NCBI RefSeq assembly: GCF_000715495.1
Contig: NZ_JNLX01000006.1
Coordinates: 50,172-114,171 of the forward strand
Direction of reading: 5' to 3'
Source of the DNA: Hymenobacter sp. IS2118
GTDB lineage: Bacteria; Bacteroidota; Bacteroidia; Cytophagales; Hymenobacteraceae
Length of the DNA stretch: 64,000 bases
Under the pieces are notes generated by a model. The model was not told the DNA's origin and did no database searches. It was given only the letters and a program-made list of their open reading frames with translations. A program made the translations under genes and the position numbers. Positions 1 through 8,181 of the stretch are shown here, piece after piece (the stretch's first letter is position 1; each line of letters opens with the position of its first letter).

Positions 1-1599
1 GCCAGCGACCTACAGCGCTACATTCAGCAGTGCCGCAACGGCCAGCAGCTCATGGCCAAGCCCGTACGCGTGTTCATCGACAATGCCGGACCGGAGCTGA
101 ACTCGGCGGATTCGGACTACGGGCCCGTGGTTTCGGCCGATGAATCGACCATTGTGATAACCTCGCGGCGGGCCGGCTCGACGGGCGGCAAAAAAGACCC
201 CGAGGGCAACGGCTACTTCGAAGACATTTACCAAGCCACCTGGACGGGCAAAACCTGGAGCCGCGCCGCCAACCTGGGCGCCCCCGTGAATACCGACGAC
301 CACAACGCCACCGTGGGCCTGGCGCCCGATGGCCAGCGCATGCTGGTGTATTCGGGCGGCAACGGCGGCGACATTCTCGAAGCCAACCTGAGCGGCAGCG
401 CCTGGGGCAAACCCAAGCAGCTGGGCTCGCGCATCAACACGCGCAGCCACGAAACCTCGGCCAGCTACTCGCCCGATGGCCGGTATCTGTACTTCGTGAG
501 CAACCGGGAAGAAGGCAGCCTGGGCGGGTCCGACATTTACAAGGTGGAGCTGGACGGGCGGGCACCGGCCGTGAACCTGGGCTCCATCATCAACACGCCC
601 TACGGTGAGGAAGGCGTTTTTATGCAGCCCGACGGCAAAACCATGTTCTTCTCTTCGGAAGGCCACAACACGATGGGTGGCTACGACATCTTCAAGTCGG
701 TGTTTGAAAACGGCAAGTGGAGCAAGCCCGAAAACCTGGGTTGGCCCATTAATACGCCCGACGACGACGTGTTTTTTGTGACCTCGGCCTCGGGGCGGCA
801 CGGCTACTATTCCAGCGACCGGCCCGGCGGCCTGGGCGCCAAGGACATTTACCGCATCACTTTCCTCGGCGCCGAAAAGCAGCCCCTGCTCAGCGAAGAA
901 GACCAGTTGCTGGCCTCGCGGCTGGCACCCATCAAGCAAACCGTGCTGGCCCCGGCCGTGGAAGTGGCCACGGCCCAGGTTACCATTCTGAAAGGCACCG
1001 TGACCGACGACGCCACAAAGCAGCCGTTGGAAGCCACCATCGACCTCATCGACAACACCAGCGGCCTCACCATTGCCACGTTTCGCAGCAACTCCACCTC
1101 GGGCCGGTACCTCGTGAGCTTGCCTTCGGGCACCAACTACGGCATTGTAGTGCGGCAGGACGGCTACCTGTTTCACTCCGAAAACTTCGACCTGCCCGCC
1201 GGCGCCGCCTACGCCGAAGTGGTGAAAGATATCGCCCTCAAACGCCTGGAAATGGGCGTTACCATTGTGCTTAAGAACATTTTTTTCGACACCGGCAAAG
1301 CCTCGCTGCGCCCCGAAAGCACGGCCGAGCTGGAACGTTTGCAAAAGCTCCTCACCGAAACCCCGGCCCTGAAGCTCGAAATGGCCGGCCACACCGACGA
1401 TGTGGGCGAAGCCGCCAAAAACCAGGACCTCAGCCAGCGCCGCGCCCAGGCCGTGGTCACGTACCTCACGCAGCACGGCATTGCGGCGGGCCGCCTCACC
1501 GCCGCCGGCTACGGCGAAACCCGCCCCGTGGCCCCCAATACCAACAAAGCCAACCGCCAACTCAACCGCCGCACCGAATTTAAGGTGACCGGCAAATGA
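1..1599 (+). CDS. OmpA family protein with PD40 beta-propeller repeats (5' partial)
   Basis: The reading frame is open from base 1, so the gene starts before the window; the internal ATG at 52 is not the true start. About 530 residues are visible. PD40-type blades come first (SPDGRYLYFVSNRE, QPDGKTMFFSSEGH, and a blade ending YYSSDRPGG). A carboxypeptidase-regulatory-like beta domain follows (around TVTDDATKQPLEATIDL), then a C-terminal OmpA peptidoglycan-binding domain with NIFFDTGKASLRPES, GHTDDVGE and a closing NRRTEF. Proteins of this build anchor the outer membrane to peptidoglycan through the OmpA domain. A second protein of the same architecture lies at 31726-33966. The 3' end runs into a dyad repeat shared with the convergent neighbour. 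Confidence 0.9.
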   Translation, partial: ASDLQRYIQQCRNGQQLMAKPVRVFIDNAGPELNSADSDYGPVVSADESTIVITSRRAGSTGGKKDPEGNGYFEDIYQATWTGKTWSRAANLGAPVNTDDHNATVGLAPDGQRMLVYSGGNGGDILEANLSGSAWGKPKQLGSRINTRSHETSASYSPDGRYLYFVSNREEGSLGGSDIYKVELDGRAPAVNLGSIINTPYGEEGVFMQPDGKTMFFSSEGHNTMGGYDIFKSVFENGKWSKPENLGWPINTPDDDVFFVTSASGRHGYYSSDRPGGLGAKDIYRITFLGAEKQPLLSEEDQLLASRLAPIKQTVLAPAVEVATAQVTILKGTVTDDATKQPLEATIDLIDNTSGLTIATFRSNSTSGRYLVSLPSGTNYGIVVRQDGYLFHSENFDLPAGAAYAEVVKDIALKRLEMGVTIVLKNIFFDTGKASLRPESTAELERLQKLLTETPALKLEMAGHTDDVGEAAKNQDLSQRRAQAVVTYLTQHGIAAGRLTAAGYGETRPVAPNTNKANRQLNRRTEFKVTGK

Positions 1600-1610
1600 G
1601 TTGTCAATTG

Positions 1611-1657
1611 CTAGTTGTTGATTTTCAGCCATTATCTAACTGACAATCAACAACTAA
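1611..1657. repeat. Intergenic dyad repeat of the CTAGTTGTTGATT type
   Basis: Two near-complementary arms, 1611-1628 and 1640-1657, share 16 of 18 pairs around a short loop between two convergent genes. The second arm covers the stop codon of the minus-strand gene. Related elements occur at 9293, 35071 and inside the gene at 53544. It could form a hairpin at both mRNA ends, but there is no clear T-run. Confidence 0.6.
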
Positions 1658-3180
1658 TCCACTTGGTCGCTGGCAACGGGCCGGCCGGCGCGCAGCAGGT
1701 CCAGCACCAGTGCCCACAGATGCTCGTAGGGAATGATTTCGACCTCGGCAAAAGCTTCGCCGGGCGGGGGCGTTTCCGAGAGCTGCTTCAGTAGCAGTGC
1801 CCCGCGCGCGGCGGCGGTGGCCGGCATAAAATTCTTGTCCACGAGCAGCTGCAACAGGCGCAGAAACAGCCGGCTGCGTAGCGTGGTGGGCTCAGTCAGA
1901 TGCCGCTGCCGGTATTTGCGCAGGCGTTCCAACCGTAGGAGCGACTCCTCCAGGTTGCGCTCGCGCAGGAAATGCATGAGTTGTAGCACCAGAATGGACA
2001 CGTTATGCCCGCGCTTGTCGCGGCTGTACTCGGGCATCTGTAGTGCCCAGCGGGCCGTTTGGCGCTGCTGGGTACTGGTGAGCCGTTGCGGAGGCAGCAC
2101 AAATTCGACGTAGCCCCGATACAAGCCCCAGCGCTGCTGCGCCGCTTCCGGCTGATTTGGAAAGCCTGGATTCTGGGCAGTCATGGCTAGTATTTCCTGC
2201 GCCCGCTCGTATTGCTCGGCATGCAGCGCCAGCAGCACGTGGTGTTCCTGAAAGTAAAACCAGTTGTTGGACGAGGGGTAGAAATCGCGCAGATATTGCC
2301 CGGCCAGGCGCAGGCCCCGCACCGGCTGCCGGCTCCGCAGGTGCGCGTAAATCGTGACAAAGTGATTGAAGCGCAGGTCGAAGCGCCGGGCGTTCAGCTT
2401 GCCTTCGCGCAGGCGTTGCGAAGCCGCGCCGGCCACCCGAATCATTTCGACGTAGTTCCCTTGCAGCTCTTCGTAGGCCAGCCGCGCCCGGTACATCATA
2501 TTGTAGGTCATGAAGCTGCGGGCGCGGCGGTGCAGCGCTTCCAGCTGCTCGATGCGGCTGGGCAGCACCAGCAACACGGCGCGGCGGGCGGCCACCGTGC
2601 CGTTCAGCGCAAGTTTCGTATCGGCATACAGCTGCTCGGCCTCATCTTCCAGGGCCAGCACTTGCTGGGCTTTCAGCAGCACTTTCACCATTTTGGCGTA
2701 GGCAATTGCCTGCCGCTGCTCCAGGTGCAGGGTGCGCAGCATGCGGGCGCATTGCACCACGTACTGCGTAAACTCTCCGGCTATGGCCAGGCTCAGGCAA
2801 CGCTGTAACAGGCGCTCCGAAAGCTTGAAATCCCGCTCCAGATATAAGATAGTGGCCTTGTGCAGCTGGTCCAGGCACTCCAGCTCGTACCGGTTCGACA
2901 CGAAGTGCCGGGGGTCCGAATGGTCCAGAAAATACAGCTGATTCAGCAGTTTGGCGCGCACCCGCGACTGCAGCTTCTGCAGGGCCCGCACATTGGTCGG
3001 CGTCGCTTTCGAGTAGAGCGCCTTCACCACTTGCAGCTGGGTGGCATCGGGCACCTTGGCGAGAAAGGCCACCAGCTGATTTTCCTTGCCCGACTGCTCC
3101 CCCCGCAAATCCAGGATGGGTAAAGATGCCAGACTGCGGGATGTCGCAATTTGCACCAGATTTGTAATCTCGTTCAACAT
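1654..3180 (-). CDS. Hypothetical 508-aa helical-repeat protein
   Basis: I do not recognise a named family. The protein is rich in Leu, Ala, Arg and Gln and reads as consecutive amphipathic helices throughout, for example RFDLRFNHFVTIYAHLRSR, EQYERAQEILAMTAQNPGF and LLRLERLRKYRQRH. This suggests a TPR-like alpha solenoid. There is no signal peptide, membrane segment or obvious helix-turn-helix, so it is probably cytoplasmic. The ATG at 3180 is the first in frame. The gene is transcribed away from a long AT-rich region that also carries the promoter of a small peptide and a peptide ABC importer. RRNPP-type peptide receptors have helical-repeat bodies, so a peptide-sensing role is possible, but this is inference from fold and context only. 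Confidence 0.75.
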   Translation of the reverse strand: MLNEITNLVQIATSRSLASLPILDLRGEQSGKENQLVAFLAKVPDATQLQVVKALYSKATPTNVRALQKLQSRVRAKLLNQLYFLDHSDPRHFVSNRYELECLDQLHKATILYLERDFKLSERLLQRCLSLAIAGEFTQYVVQCARMLRTLHLEQRQAIAYAKMVKVLLKAQQVLALEDEAEQLYADTKLALNGTVAARRAVLLVLPSRIEQLEALHRRARSFMTYNMMYRARLAYEELQGNYVEMIRVAGAASQRLREGKLNARRFDLRFNHFVTIYAHLRSRQPVRGLRLAGQYLRDFYPSSNNWFYFQEHHVLLALHAEQYERAQEILAMTAQNPGFPNQPEAAQQRWGLYRGYVEFVLPPQRLTSTQQRQTARWALQMPEYSRDKRGHNVSILVLQLMHFLRERNLEESLLRLERLRKYRQRHLTEPTTLRSRLFLRLLQLLVDKNFMPATAAARGALLLKQLSETPPPGEAFAEVEIIPYEHLWALVLDLLRAGRPVASDQVD

Positions 3181-3310
3181 AAAAACTAGCTATATGCTCA
3201 TTATAGGCACTTCAACATGCAAGCAGGTGCGCCGAAGCCGTGTCGCAATTACGGCCAGTGTTTCCTTTTTTTCTTGCTTTCCCTGCCCAACCTTTGCATG
3301 TTCCGTAATT

Positions 3311-3348
3311 ATGCTCATTTTGGCGACCAAATGTCGCAAATTGAGCAT
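3311..3348. promoter_or_regulatory. 38-bp imperfect palindrome in the divergent promoter region
   Basis: Arms ATGCTCATTTTGGCGAC (3311-3327) and GTCGCAAATTGAGCAT (3333-3348) pair over almost their whole length, with one mismatch and one bulged base, around the loop CAAAT. It lies between the 508-aa gene and the peptide/ABC unit, about 110 bases upstream of the latter's promoter module. It contains the word TGTCGCAA, also present at 3142, 3241 and 7684. It could be an operator dyad or an RNA hairpin. No T-run follows either arm directly. Confidence 0.6.
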
Positions 3349-3450
3349 TTTATTTTTATCGCGTGAAAATGCAGGGCCGCTAAAACACCGACAGCGCCTT
3401 TCATAATTTTTCATATCATTTATTTTATAAATATCATGACCTAAGCACAA

Positions 3451-3505
3451 GTCGCTTTAAGGACAATAGTGTCCTTTTTTACGGGTAGAAGAGCCGTCAC
3501 CTTTG
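3451..3505 (+). promoter_or_regulatory. Promoter module 1 (GTCGC / ACAATAGTGTCC / -7 element)
   Basis: The order is GTCGC at 3451-3455, GGACAATAGTGTCC at 3461-3474 (a GGACA/TGTCC dyad), a T-run to 3480, exactly 17 bases, then CACCTTTG at 3498-3505. The last matches the Bacteroidetes -7 consensus TAnnTTTG at every fixed position except the first. The same words at identical spacings recur at 7861-7915. The predicted transcript starts a few bases after 3505. Confidence 0.6.
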
Positions 3506-3545
3506 TGTAAATCACACATTTGACTCACCTCTTATCCTCCGCGCC

Positions 3546-3728
3546 GTGCTAGACCTTGTCGCCTCCGTCCTGTTTCAACTCGCCGTCCTTTTCGCTGGCG
3601 GAACCCCCGAATCCACTTCCACGCAGACCAATTCCACTGCGCCTGAAACCCACACCGAAGTCAATAATGCTGGCGGCACCGGCGGCTGGACTGGCATTGC
3701 CGCTTCATCAAGCAATACTGGCGGCTGA
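3546..3728 (+). CDS. Putative small peptide, hydrophobic head and Gly/Ser/Thr-rich tail
   Basis: This 60-codon frame starts with GTG 40 bases after the -7 element of promoter module 1. The first ~19 residues are hydrophobic (VASVLFQLAVLFAGG); the rest is low in charge and rich in Thr, Ser, Asn and Gly, with GG pairs near residues 19, 43, 46 and at the very C-terminus. That fits a short exported or membrane-associated peptide better than a globular protein. The second peptide unit has a similar promoter-to-start distance. No terminator separates it from the binding-protein gene at 3819, so they may be co-transcribed. An overlapping frame (internal ATG at 3667, or TTG at 3556) runs to 3822 and would overlap the next start as ATGA; I cannot exclude that frame, alone or in addition. 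Confidence 0.4.
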   Translation: MLDLVASVLFQLAVLFAGGTPESTSTQTNSTAPETHTEVNNAGGTGGWTGIAASSSNTGG

Positions 3729-3818
3729 GAAGGCCCCACCACGCCCCAAAATTCCCGACGTGCGGTTTCGTGTCTACCTTGCTTCGCTACCGTACCAGCG
3801 GCAGATTAGGAATACCGC

Positions 3819-5567
3819 ATGAAGCCTCATTCTTTACCCTTTTTTCTGCTTTTTGCGGTAACTGCTCTCCTCGCGCAAAGCTGTGCTGCCCCCGCTGACA
3901 AGGACCCGGCCATCCGGGTGCGCTGGCCGAACGACCCCGAGTCGCTGAATCCGCTGCAACTGCCCAACCAACGCGCCGTTGATGCTGCCAATTTGCTGCA
4001 TATCAGCTTACTACAAGGCGATTTTTCAACCGAAGCAATAGCACCTGCTTTGGCCGAAACCCTGCCTGCAATGGAACTCGTGGGCGATTCACTAACCCGG
4101 ATTATGTACCGCATCCGCCCGGCCGCCACCTGGGACACGGGCCAGCCCGTACTGGCAACGGACGTTGCCTTCACCTTAAAGCTGATGTTTTGTCCGGGCG
4201 TACCAAACGAAGCGTCACGCCTTCAGTACGGGTTTATTCAACGCCTGATTCCGGACCCGCGCGACCCGCGCCGCTTTGTGCTCGAATGCCGCGGCCAGGC
4301 GGCAGAATACCTGCTGGCCTCGGGCGATTTTTTTATTCTGCCCGAAGCGGCGCTCGACCCTACGGGGGAATTACGCCGCTTCTCGTTGACTCAGCTGCAG
4401 CGCCGCGCCCCTGATGCCCCCGCTGCGGGGCTGGCCGCCGTGGCCCAACGCTACCGGGCCCTGCCCCCTGGCAAAGTACCAGGCTGCGGCCCGTATCAGT
4501 TAAAATCCTGGCAAAAAGACCGTTACCTGACATTCAGCCGCAAGCCTGACTGGTGGGGTCAACGCCTCCGGCCGCAGCCTTTAGTGTTGCAGGCGCGCTC
4601 TCCCAATCTCGCTTTCGTCATTATTCCAGATGCCAATACGGCAAGCCTGGCCCTGCAACGCGGCGACGTGGATATTTTTCCGCAAATACCCGCCCGGGAA
4701 TTTGCGCGGCTGCGCAAGGCCGCGACTACAGCGCCGGGACTCTCTTTCAATTCAGTTCCCTCTTATGATGTGGTGGTGGCGGGCTTCAATACCCGGCAGC
4801 CCGCCCTTGCCGATGCCCTCACCCGCCGGGCCCTGAGCCATTGCTTCAATACGGCGGGCTTACTGCAAGCCACGCAGTTGGGCGACGGCCAGGCAACGGT
4901 TGGCATCATCAGCCCCCGGAGCCGCCAGAATTACAACGACAGCCTCACCCCGGTTGCCTTCGACCTGGCCAAGGCGGGGGCGCTGATGCGGCGGGCGGGC
5001 TGGCGGCGGGCGCCGGGCGCGGCGGGCGGCTGGACCCGGACCCGTACCGGCAGCAAGCAGCCCGACCAGCTGCGGCTAGCCCTGCGCTACCAGGCCGATG
5101 AGGCTACTTTTGCCACCATCGCGCTCCAGTTTAAGGCGGCGGCGGCCAGCCTGGGCATTGCCGTTACGCTGCTGCCCACCGAGGCGGGTTCTCTTAGTAC
5201 TGCCCTGCGCACCAGCGATTTCGACATGTACGTGCGGATGCTCAGGGGCAATCCTTTCATGTTCAATTTCACGCCGCTCCTGCATTCGCGCGCGGTAGGC
5301 CAAAGCAACGTCACGGGCTACAGCGGGGCGGCCAGCGACCAGCTCATCGACGCCATCGCGGCGGCCGAAAACCCCGCACGGCGGGCGCAGCTGCTGCGGC
5401 AGTTCCAGGCCCTGATGCAGGCCGAAATGCCCTGGGTGCCCCTGTTTTTTCTGCCCACCCGCATTGCGGCCAGCCACCGGCTCACCGGCCTGAACGTCTC
5501 GGGCCTTAAACCAGGGTTTGCGCTCAACGCCGTGGAACGCTCGGCCCAACCCACTTCTACTCCTTAG
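3819..5567 (+). CDS. Peptide ABC transporter substrate-binding lipoprotein (SBP_bac_5 type)
   Basis: 582 residues. A lipoprotein signal ends in LLAQSC (Cys near residue 22), so the mature protein should be lipid-anchored outside the inner membrane. The body follows the DppA/OppA-like family: an N-terminal part with NDPESLNPLQLPNQ, YRIRPAATWDTGQPV and DVAFTLKLMF, a middle lobe with GCGPYQLKSW, and a C-terminal region with PWVPLFFLPTRIA. The family captures oligopeptides or related solutes for import. It is followed after 2 bases by a DppB-like and then a DppC-like permease, with no ATPase gene in the operon, so ATPases must come from elsewhere. The position just behind a putative small-peptide gene makes peptide cargo attractive, but the ligand is unknown. 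Confidence 0.85.
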   Translation: MKPHSLPFFLLFAVTALLAQSCAAPADKDPAIRVRWPNDPESLNPLQLPNQRAVDAANLLHISLLQGDFSTEAIAPALAETLPAMELVGDSLTRIMYRIRPAATWDTGQPVLATDVAFTLKLMFCPGVPNEASRLQYGFIQRLIPDPRDPRRFVLECRGQAAEYLLASGDFFILPEAALDPTGELRRFSLTQLQRRAPDAPAAGLAAVAQRYRALPPGKVPGCGPYQLKSWQKDRYLTFSRKPDWWGQRLRPQPLVLQARSPNLAFVIIPDANTASLALQRGDVDIFPQIPAREFARLRKAATTAPGLSFNSVPSYDVVVAGFNTRQPALADALTRRALSHCFNTAGLLQATQLGDGQATVGIISPRSRQNYNDSLTPVAFDLAKAGALMRRAGWRRAPGAAGGWTRTRTGSKQPDQLRLALRYQADEATFATIALQFKAAAASLGIAVTLLPTEAGSLSTALRTSDFDMYVRMLRGNPFMFNFTPLLHSRAVGQSNVTGYSGAASDQLIDAIAAAENPARRAQLLRQFQALMQAEMPWVPLFFLPTRIAASHRLTGLNVSGLKPGFALNAVERSAQPTSTP

Positions 5568-5569
5568 CC

Positions 5570-6637
5570 ATGGGAAGGCCGTTGCTGGGGCGCTTGTTGC
5601 GAACGGTACTGGCCGTGTGGGCCCTGGCCTCGGCGGTGTTTTTGCTGAGCCGTAACGACGCGAACACGGCCACCCTGCTGGCGCTGCCCGATTTTTCGGC
5701 ATCAGTAATGGCCGGCAGCGGCAGCTCTACTGACTACGTCGCCGCACAACGGGTCGTTCAGCGCCGCCTGGGCCTCGACCTGCCTCTGTTTTACGCGAGT
5801 CGGCCGCATTCCTCGCCCACCAATACCCCGCGGTGGCACTGGAATGGCACTCAAAACCAGTACCATCGCTGGCTGATACGCCTGATGCGCGGCGATTTGG
5901 GTACTTCTTTTCGGACCGCGCAGCCCGTTGCCAACCGGCTGTACCAAGCACTGGGCTTCACGTTGCCGCTCACTGGCACGGCGGCGCTGCTGGCCGTGCT
6001 GGCGGCCCTGGCGCTAGCCCGGCGTCTGGCGGCAAAGCCCTGGTGGCAACAGCCCGTGCGGGCAGTTCTGGTTGCGGTGCATGCCCTGCCGCTGTTCGTG
6101 CTGGCCCTGCTGCTGCTGCTCACGTTTGCTAACCCCGCGGTAGTTGCCTGGTTCCCAGCCTACGGGCTCGACCAGCTGGCGACAACGGAGGCGGATAGCT
6201 GGAGCCGGACCCAAACGTACCTGCTACACCTGGTGCTACCGGTGACCGCGCTCACGCTCACAACTCTACCCGAACTCACCTTACAGCTCGACGCGGCCCT
6301 GGCCCAGGAGCTGCGCACCGATTATGCTACCACCGCCCGTGCAAAAGGCCTGGCGGAAGAGAACGTTATCCGGCGGCACGCCCTGCGCAACGCCTTGTTG
6401 CCCACCATCACCCAGGTGGCCGACCTCCTGCCCATCCTGGTGGCCGGGGCCCTGGTGGTAGAAGTCGTGTTTGCCCTGCCTGGGATGGGCCGGCTGCTGG
6501 CCGATGCGGCGGCGGGCCGCGACTACCCTGTGCTAGTGGGCGGGGTACTGCTGACGGGCGCAGCCCGCCTGCTGTCCCTGCTCCTGGCCGACTTTCTTTA
6601 TTTCTGGGCCGACCCTCGCATCCGGTGGCAGTCCTGA
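5570..6637 (+). CDS. Peptide ABC transporter permease, DppB-like
   Basis: 355 residues with about six hydrophobic segments. The C-terminal half carries the BPD_transp_1 EAA loop, here YATTARAKGLAEENVIRRHA followed by LRNALLPTITQVADLLP, which in this family docks onto the ATPase. The N-terminal extracytoplasmic part between the first and second membrane segments is long (residues ~30-110) and contains RRLGLDLPL and MRGDLGTSFRTAQPV, typical of the DppB side of the heterodimer. The ATG at 5570 follows the binding-protein stop by 2 bases, and the 3' end overlaps the next permease by 13 bases, indicating one operon with translational coupling. Confidence 0.85.
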   Translation: MGRPLLGRLLRTVLAVWALASAVFLLSRNDANTATLLALPDFSASVMAGSGSSTDYVAAQRVVQRRLGLDLPLFYASRPHSSPTNTPRWHWNGTQNQYHRWLIRLMRGDLGTSFRTAQPVANRLYQALGFTLPLTGTAALLAVLAALALARRLAAKPWWQQPVRAVLVAVHALPLFVLALLLLLTFANPAVVAWFPAYGLDQLATTEADSWSRTQTYLLHLVLPVTALTLTTLPELTLQLDAALAQELRTDYATTARAKGLAEENVIRRHALRNALLPTITQVADLLPILVAGALVVEVVFALPGMGRLLADAAAGRDYPVLVGGVLLTGAARLLSLLLADFLYFWADPRIRWQS

Positions 6638-7611
6638 CCGCTGTTTCGTTCTCGTGGCCCCAAAAGCTAGCCGGGAGCTGGCTGGTGCTCCTCGTGCTCG
6701 GGGCGCTGCTTGCGCCCTATTTGCCACTCGCTTACCTGCCCAATGAGCCCGATTTGGCCCATGTAGCCGAAGCCCCGTTTGGTCGGGGCAGCGCGGGCTG
6801 GCATTGGCTGGGCACCGACTCCCAGGGGCGCGACGTGTTGAGTGTGCTGGTATTCGGGGCTCGTACGGCGGTGCTGCTCACGCTCCCAGCGGCCTTGCTT
6901 TCGGCCTTGATTGGGGCGCTGGCGGGCGGGGCCGCCGGCTTTTGGGGCAATAGCAGCCGGCTGGCAGTTCCTTATTGGTTGATGACCCTGGGCGGTCTGT
7001 GGTGGGCGCTTCAACTGCCGGTTCCGCTGTTGGGAGTGGCAGTGGCCGCACTGGGCACCGTGGCTGCCGGGCTGGCCTTCTGGCACCAACGGCCGTCGCC
7101 AACCTGGCCGGTTCCCATCAACGCAGTAGTGATGGGGGTGGCCACCACCCTGGATACGATTCCACGGCTGGTTCTGGTGGTTGCCATCGCCGCCGGCACG
7201 GGGGTTTCGACGGGGGGCCTGCTGGCCCTGATGACCCTGACGACCTGGCCACAGTCGGCCCGCCTGGTCCGGGCCCAGATGCTCCGAATCCGCATTTTAC
7301 CTTTCATAGAGGCAGCCCGGGCTGCTGGCCTCCCACCCGGCAGAATCTGGCTGCACCACGCCTTGCCCCATGCCCTGCAACCCCTGAAAACGGCCTTACC
7401 GCTCAGCCTGGTGGGGCTACTGGGCCTGGAGAGCACTTTGTCCTTTCTGGGGATTGGCCTGCCACCCGACGTGGCGAGTTGGGGAGGGCTCATGGGCACC
7501 ATCCGCGCCGAACCAACAGCTTGGTGGATATTCATATTCCCATCTACCTGCTTAATAACAAGCATATTATCGCTACTAGTCCTGGGCAAGAAAAGCCTTG
7601 TCTCCGTCTGA
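6625..7611 (+). CDS. Peptide ABC transporter permease, DppC-like
   Basis: 328 residues starting with GTG inside the end of the upstream permease gene (13-base overlap). Hallmarks are GTDSQGRDVLSVLVFGARTA near residue 60, typical of DppC/OppC entry to the permease core, and an EAA loop around FIEAARAAGLPPGRIWLHHA. ESTLSFLGIGLPPDVASWG near the C-terminus is a strongly conserved DppC signature. A roughly 70-residue hydrophobic/Gly-rich stretch after the second membrane segment looks like an extra pair of helices compared with short family members. It is the last gene of the importer operon. No clear terminator follows it before the AT-rich spacer. Confidence 0.85.
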   Translation: MAVLTAVSFSWPQKLAGSWLVLLVLGALLAPYLPLAYLPNEPDLAHVAEAPFGRGSAGWHWLGTDSQGRDVLSVLVFGARTAVLLTLPAALLSALIGALAGGAAGFWGNSSRLAVPYWLMTLGGLWWALQLPVPLLGVAVAALGTVAAGLAFWHQRPSPTWPVPINAVVMGVATTLDTIPRLVLVVAIAAGTGVSTGGLLALMTLTTWPQSARLVRAQMLRIRILPFIEAARAAGLPPGRIWLHHALPHALQPLKTALPLSLVGLLGLESTLSFLGIGLPPDVASWGGLMGTIRAEPTAWWIFIFPSTCLITSILSLLVLGKKSLVSV

Positions 7612-7860
7612 TTTTTCAATAAATCCGCTGAAATCCAAGTAGTCGTAGTTGTCAGAATAATTCACCTGCCAAGCGTCGTTCAATGTCGCAAACGAGCTTT
7701 TTTCTCACACAAATTATCATCCTTTAAACCAAAAATAAATTAAAACAATACGTTGTTTTTCAATTACTTAATCCAAAAATAAGCAACTTGCGCATTTTTA
7801 TTATATGACTAATCATTGTTTAACAATGCATTTTATTAATTAAAAACACGGTGCTTAAAT
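7612..7860. other. AT-rich spacer upstream of the second peptide unit
   Basis: This stretch is strikingly AT-rich against its GC-rich surroundings, with runs such as AAAAATAAATTAAAAC. It has no convincing gene. It contains TGTCGCAA at 7684-7691, flanked by imperfect arms (AAGCGTCGTT before, AACGAGCTT after). It resembles the AT-rich region at 3181-3450 in composition and in sitting directly upstream of a copy of the same promoter module. Confidence 0.5.
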
Positions 7861-7915
7861 GTCGCGCAGACTACAATAATGTCCTTTTTTGAGGCAAATC
7901 AGCGCCGTAACATTG
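7861..7915 (+). promoter_or_regulatory. Promoter module 2 (GTCGC / ACAATAATGTCC / -7 element)
   Basis: GTCGC at 7861-7865, ACAATAATGTCC at 7873-7884, a T-run to 7890, 17 bases, then TAACATTG at 7908-7915. That last word differs from TAnnTTTG at one fixed position. From GTCGC through the T-run it agrees with module 1 at 23 of 30 positions, and the spacings are the same base for base. It should drive the two small reading frames at 7965 and 8182. Confidence 0.65.
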
Positions 7916-7964
7916 TATCACATTTAGGCAGCCTGCTACCAAATCAGGGCGCCGCTACTGCTCT

Positions 7965-8168
7965 ATGTATCTACTTACTTACCCTGCGTTGAGCCTTCCC
8001 TACCGCGTCACCGCAGCGAGCCGTAATGCTCAGCCCGTCAATGTTGGAATCGATTTCATCACCCCTGATGGGTTGGTTGTACCCTATGCTTTGGGGAAAG
8101 CAGCCTTGCAAAGCCACACCGCTATACTGGTGGGTGGGCTTTTAGCAGGATTTTTCCCTAAAAACTGA
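7965..8168 (+). CDS. Putative 67-aa small protein, first gene of peptide operon
   Basis: Starts with ATG 49 bases after the -7 element of promoter module 2. The N-terminal half includes PALSLPYRV. The C-terminal half is hydrophobic and Gly-rich (HTAILVGGLLAGFFPKN), able to form a short membrane-seeking helix ending in Lys-Asn. No family is recognised and no Sec signal is evident. It is followed after 13 bases by a second short gene, and both are closed by a strong terminator, so transcription through here is well supported even though the exact frame is not. An overlapping 39-codon frame from ATG 8026 is a weaker alternative. Confidence 0.45.
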   Translation: MYLLTYPALSLPYRVTAASRNAQPVNVGIDFITPDGLVVPYALGKAALQSHTAILVGGLLAGFFPKN

Positions 8169-8181
8169 CTTTCAAATAGTT

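Noticed and set aside
10..1632. Long open frame on the minus strand opposite the OmpA gene (540 codons)
   Set aside because: It mirrors the codon structure of the real plus-strand gene; in GC-rich DNA the antisense frame stays open. Its product is Gly/Val/His-rich without any domain.
8026..8145. 39-codon aromatic-rich frame inside the 67-aa gene
   Set aside because: Fully nested in a longer frame with a better promoter-to-start distance. I mention it as an alternative but have no positive evidence.
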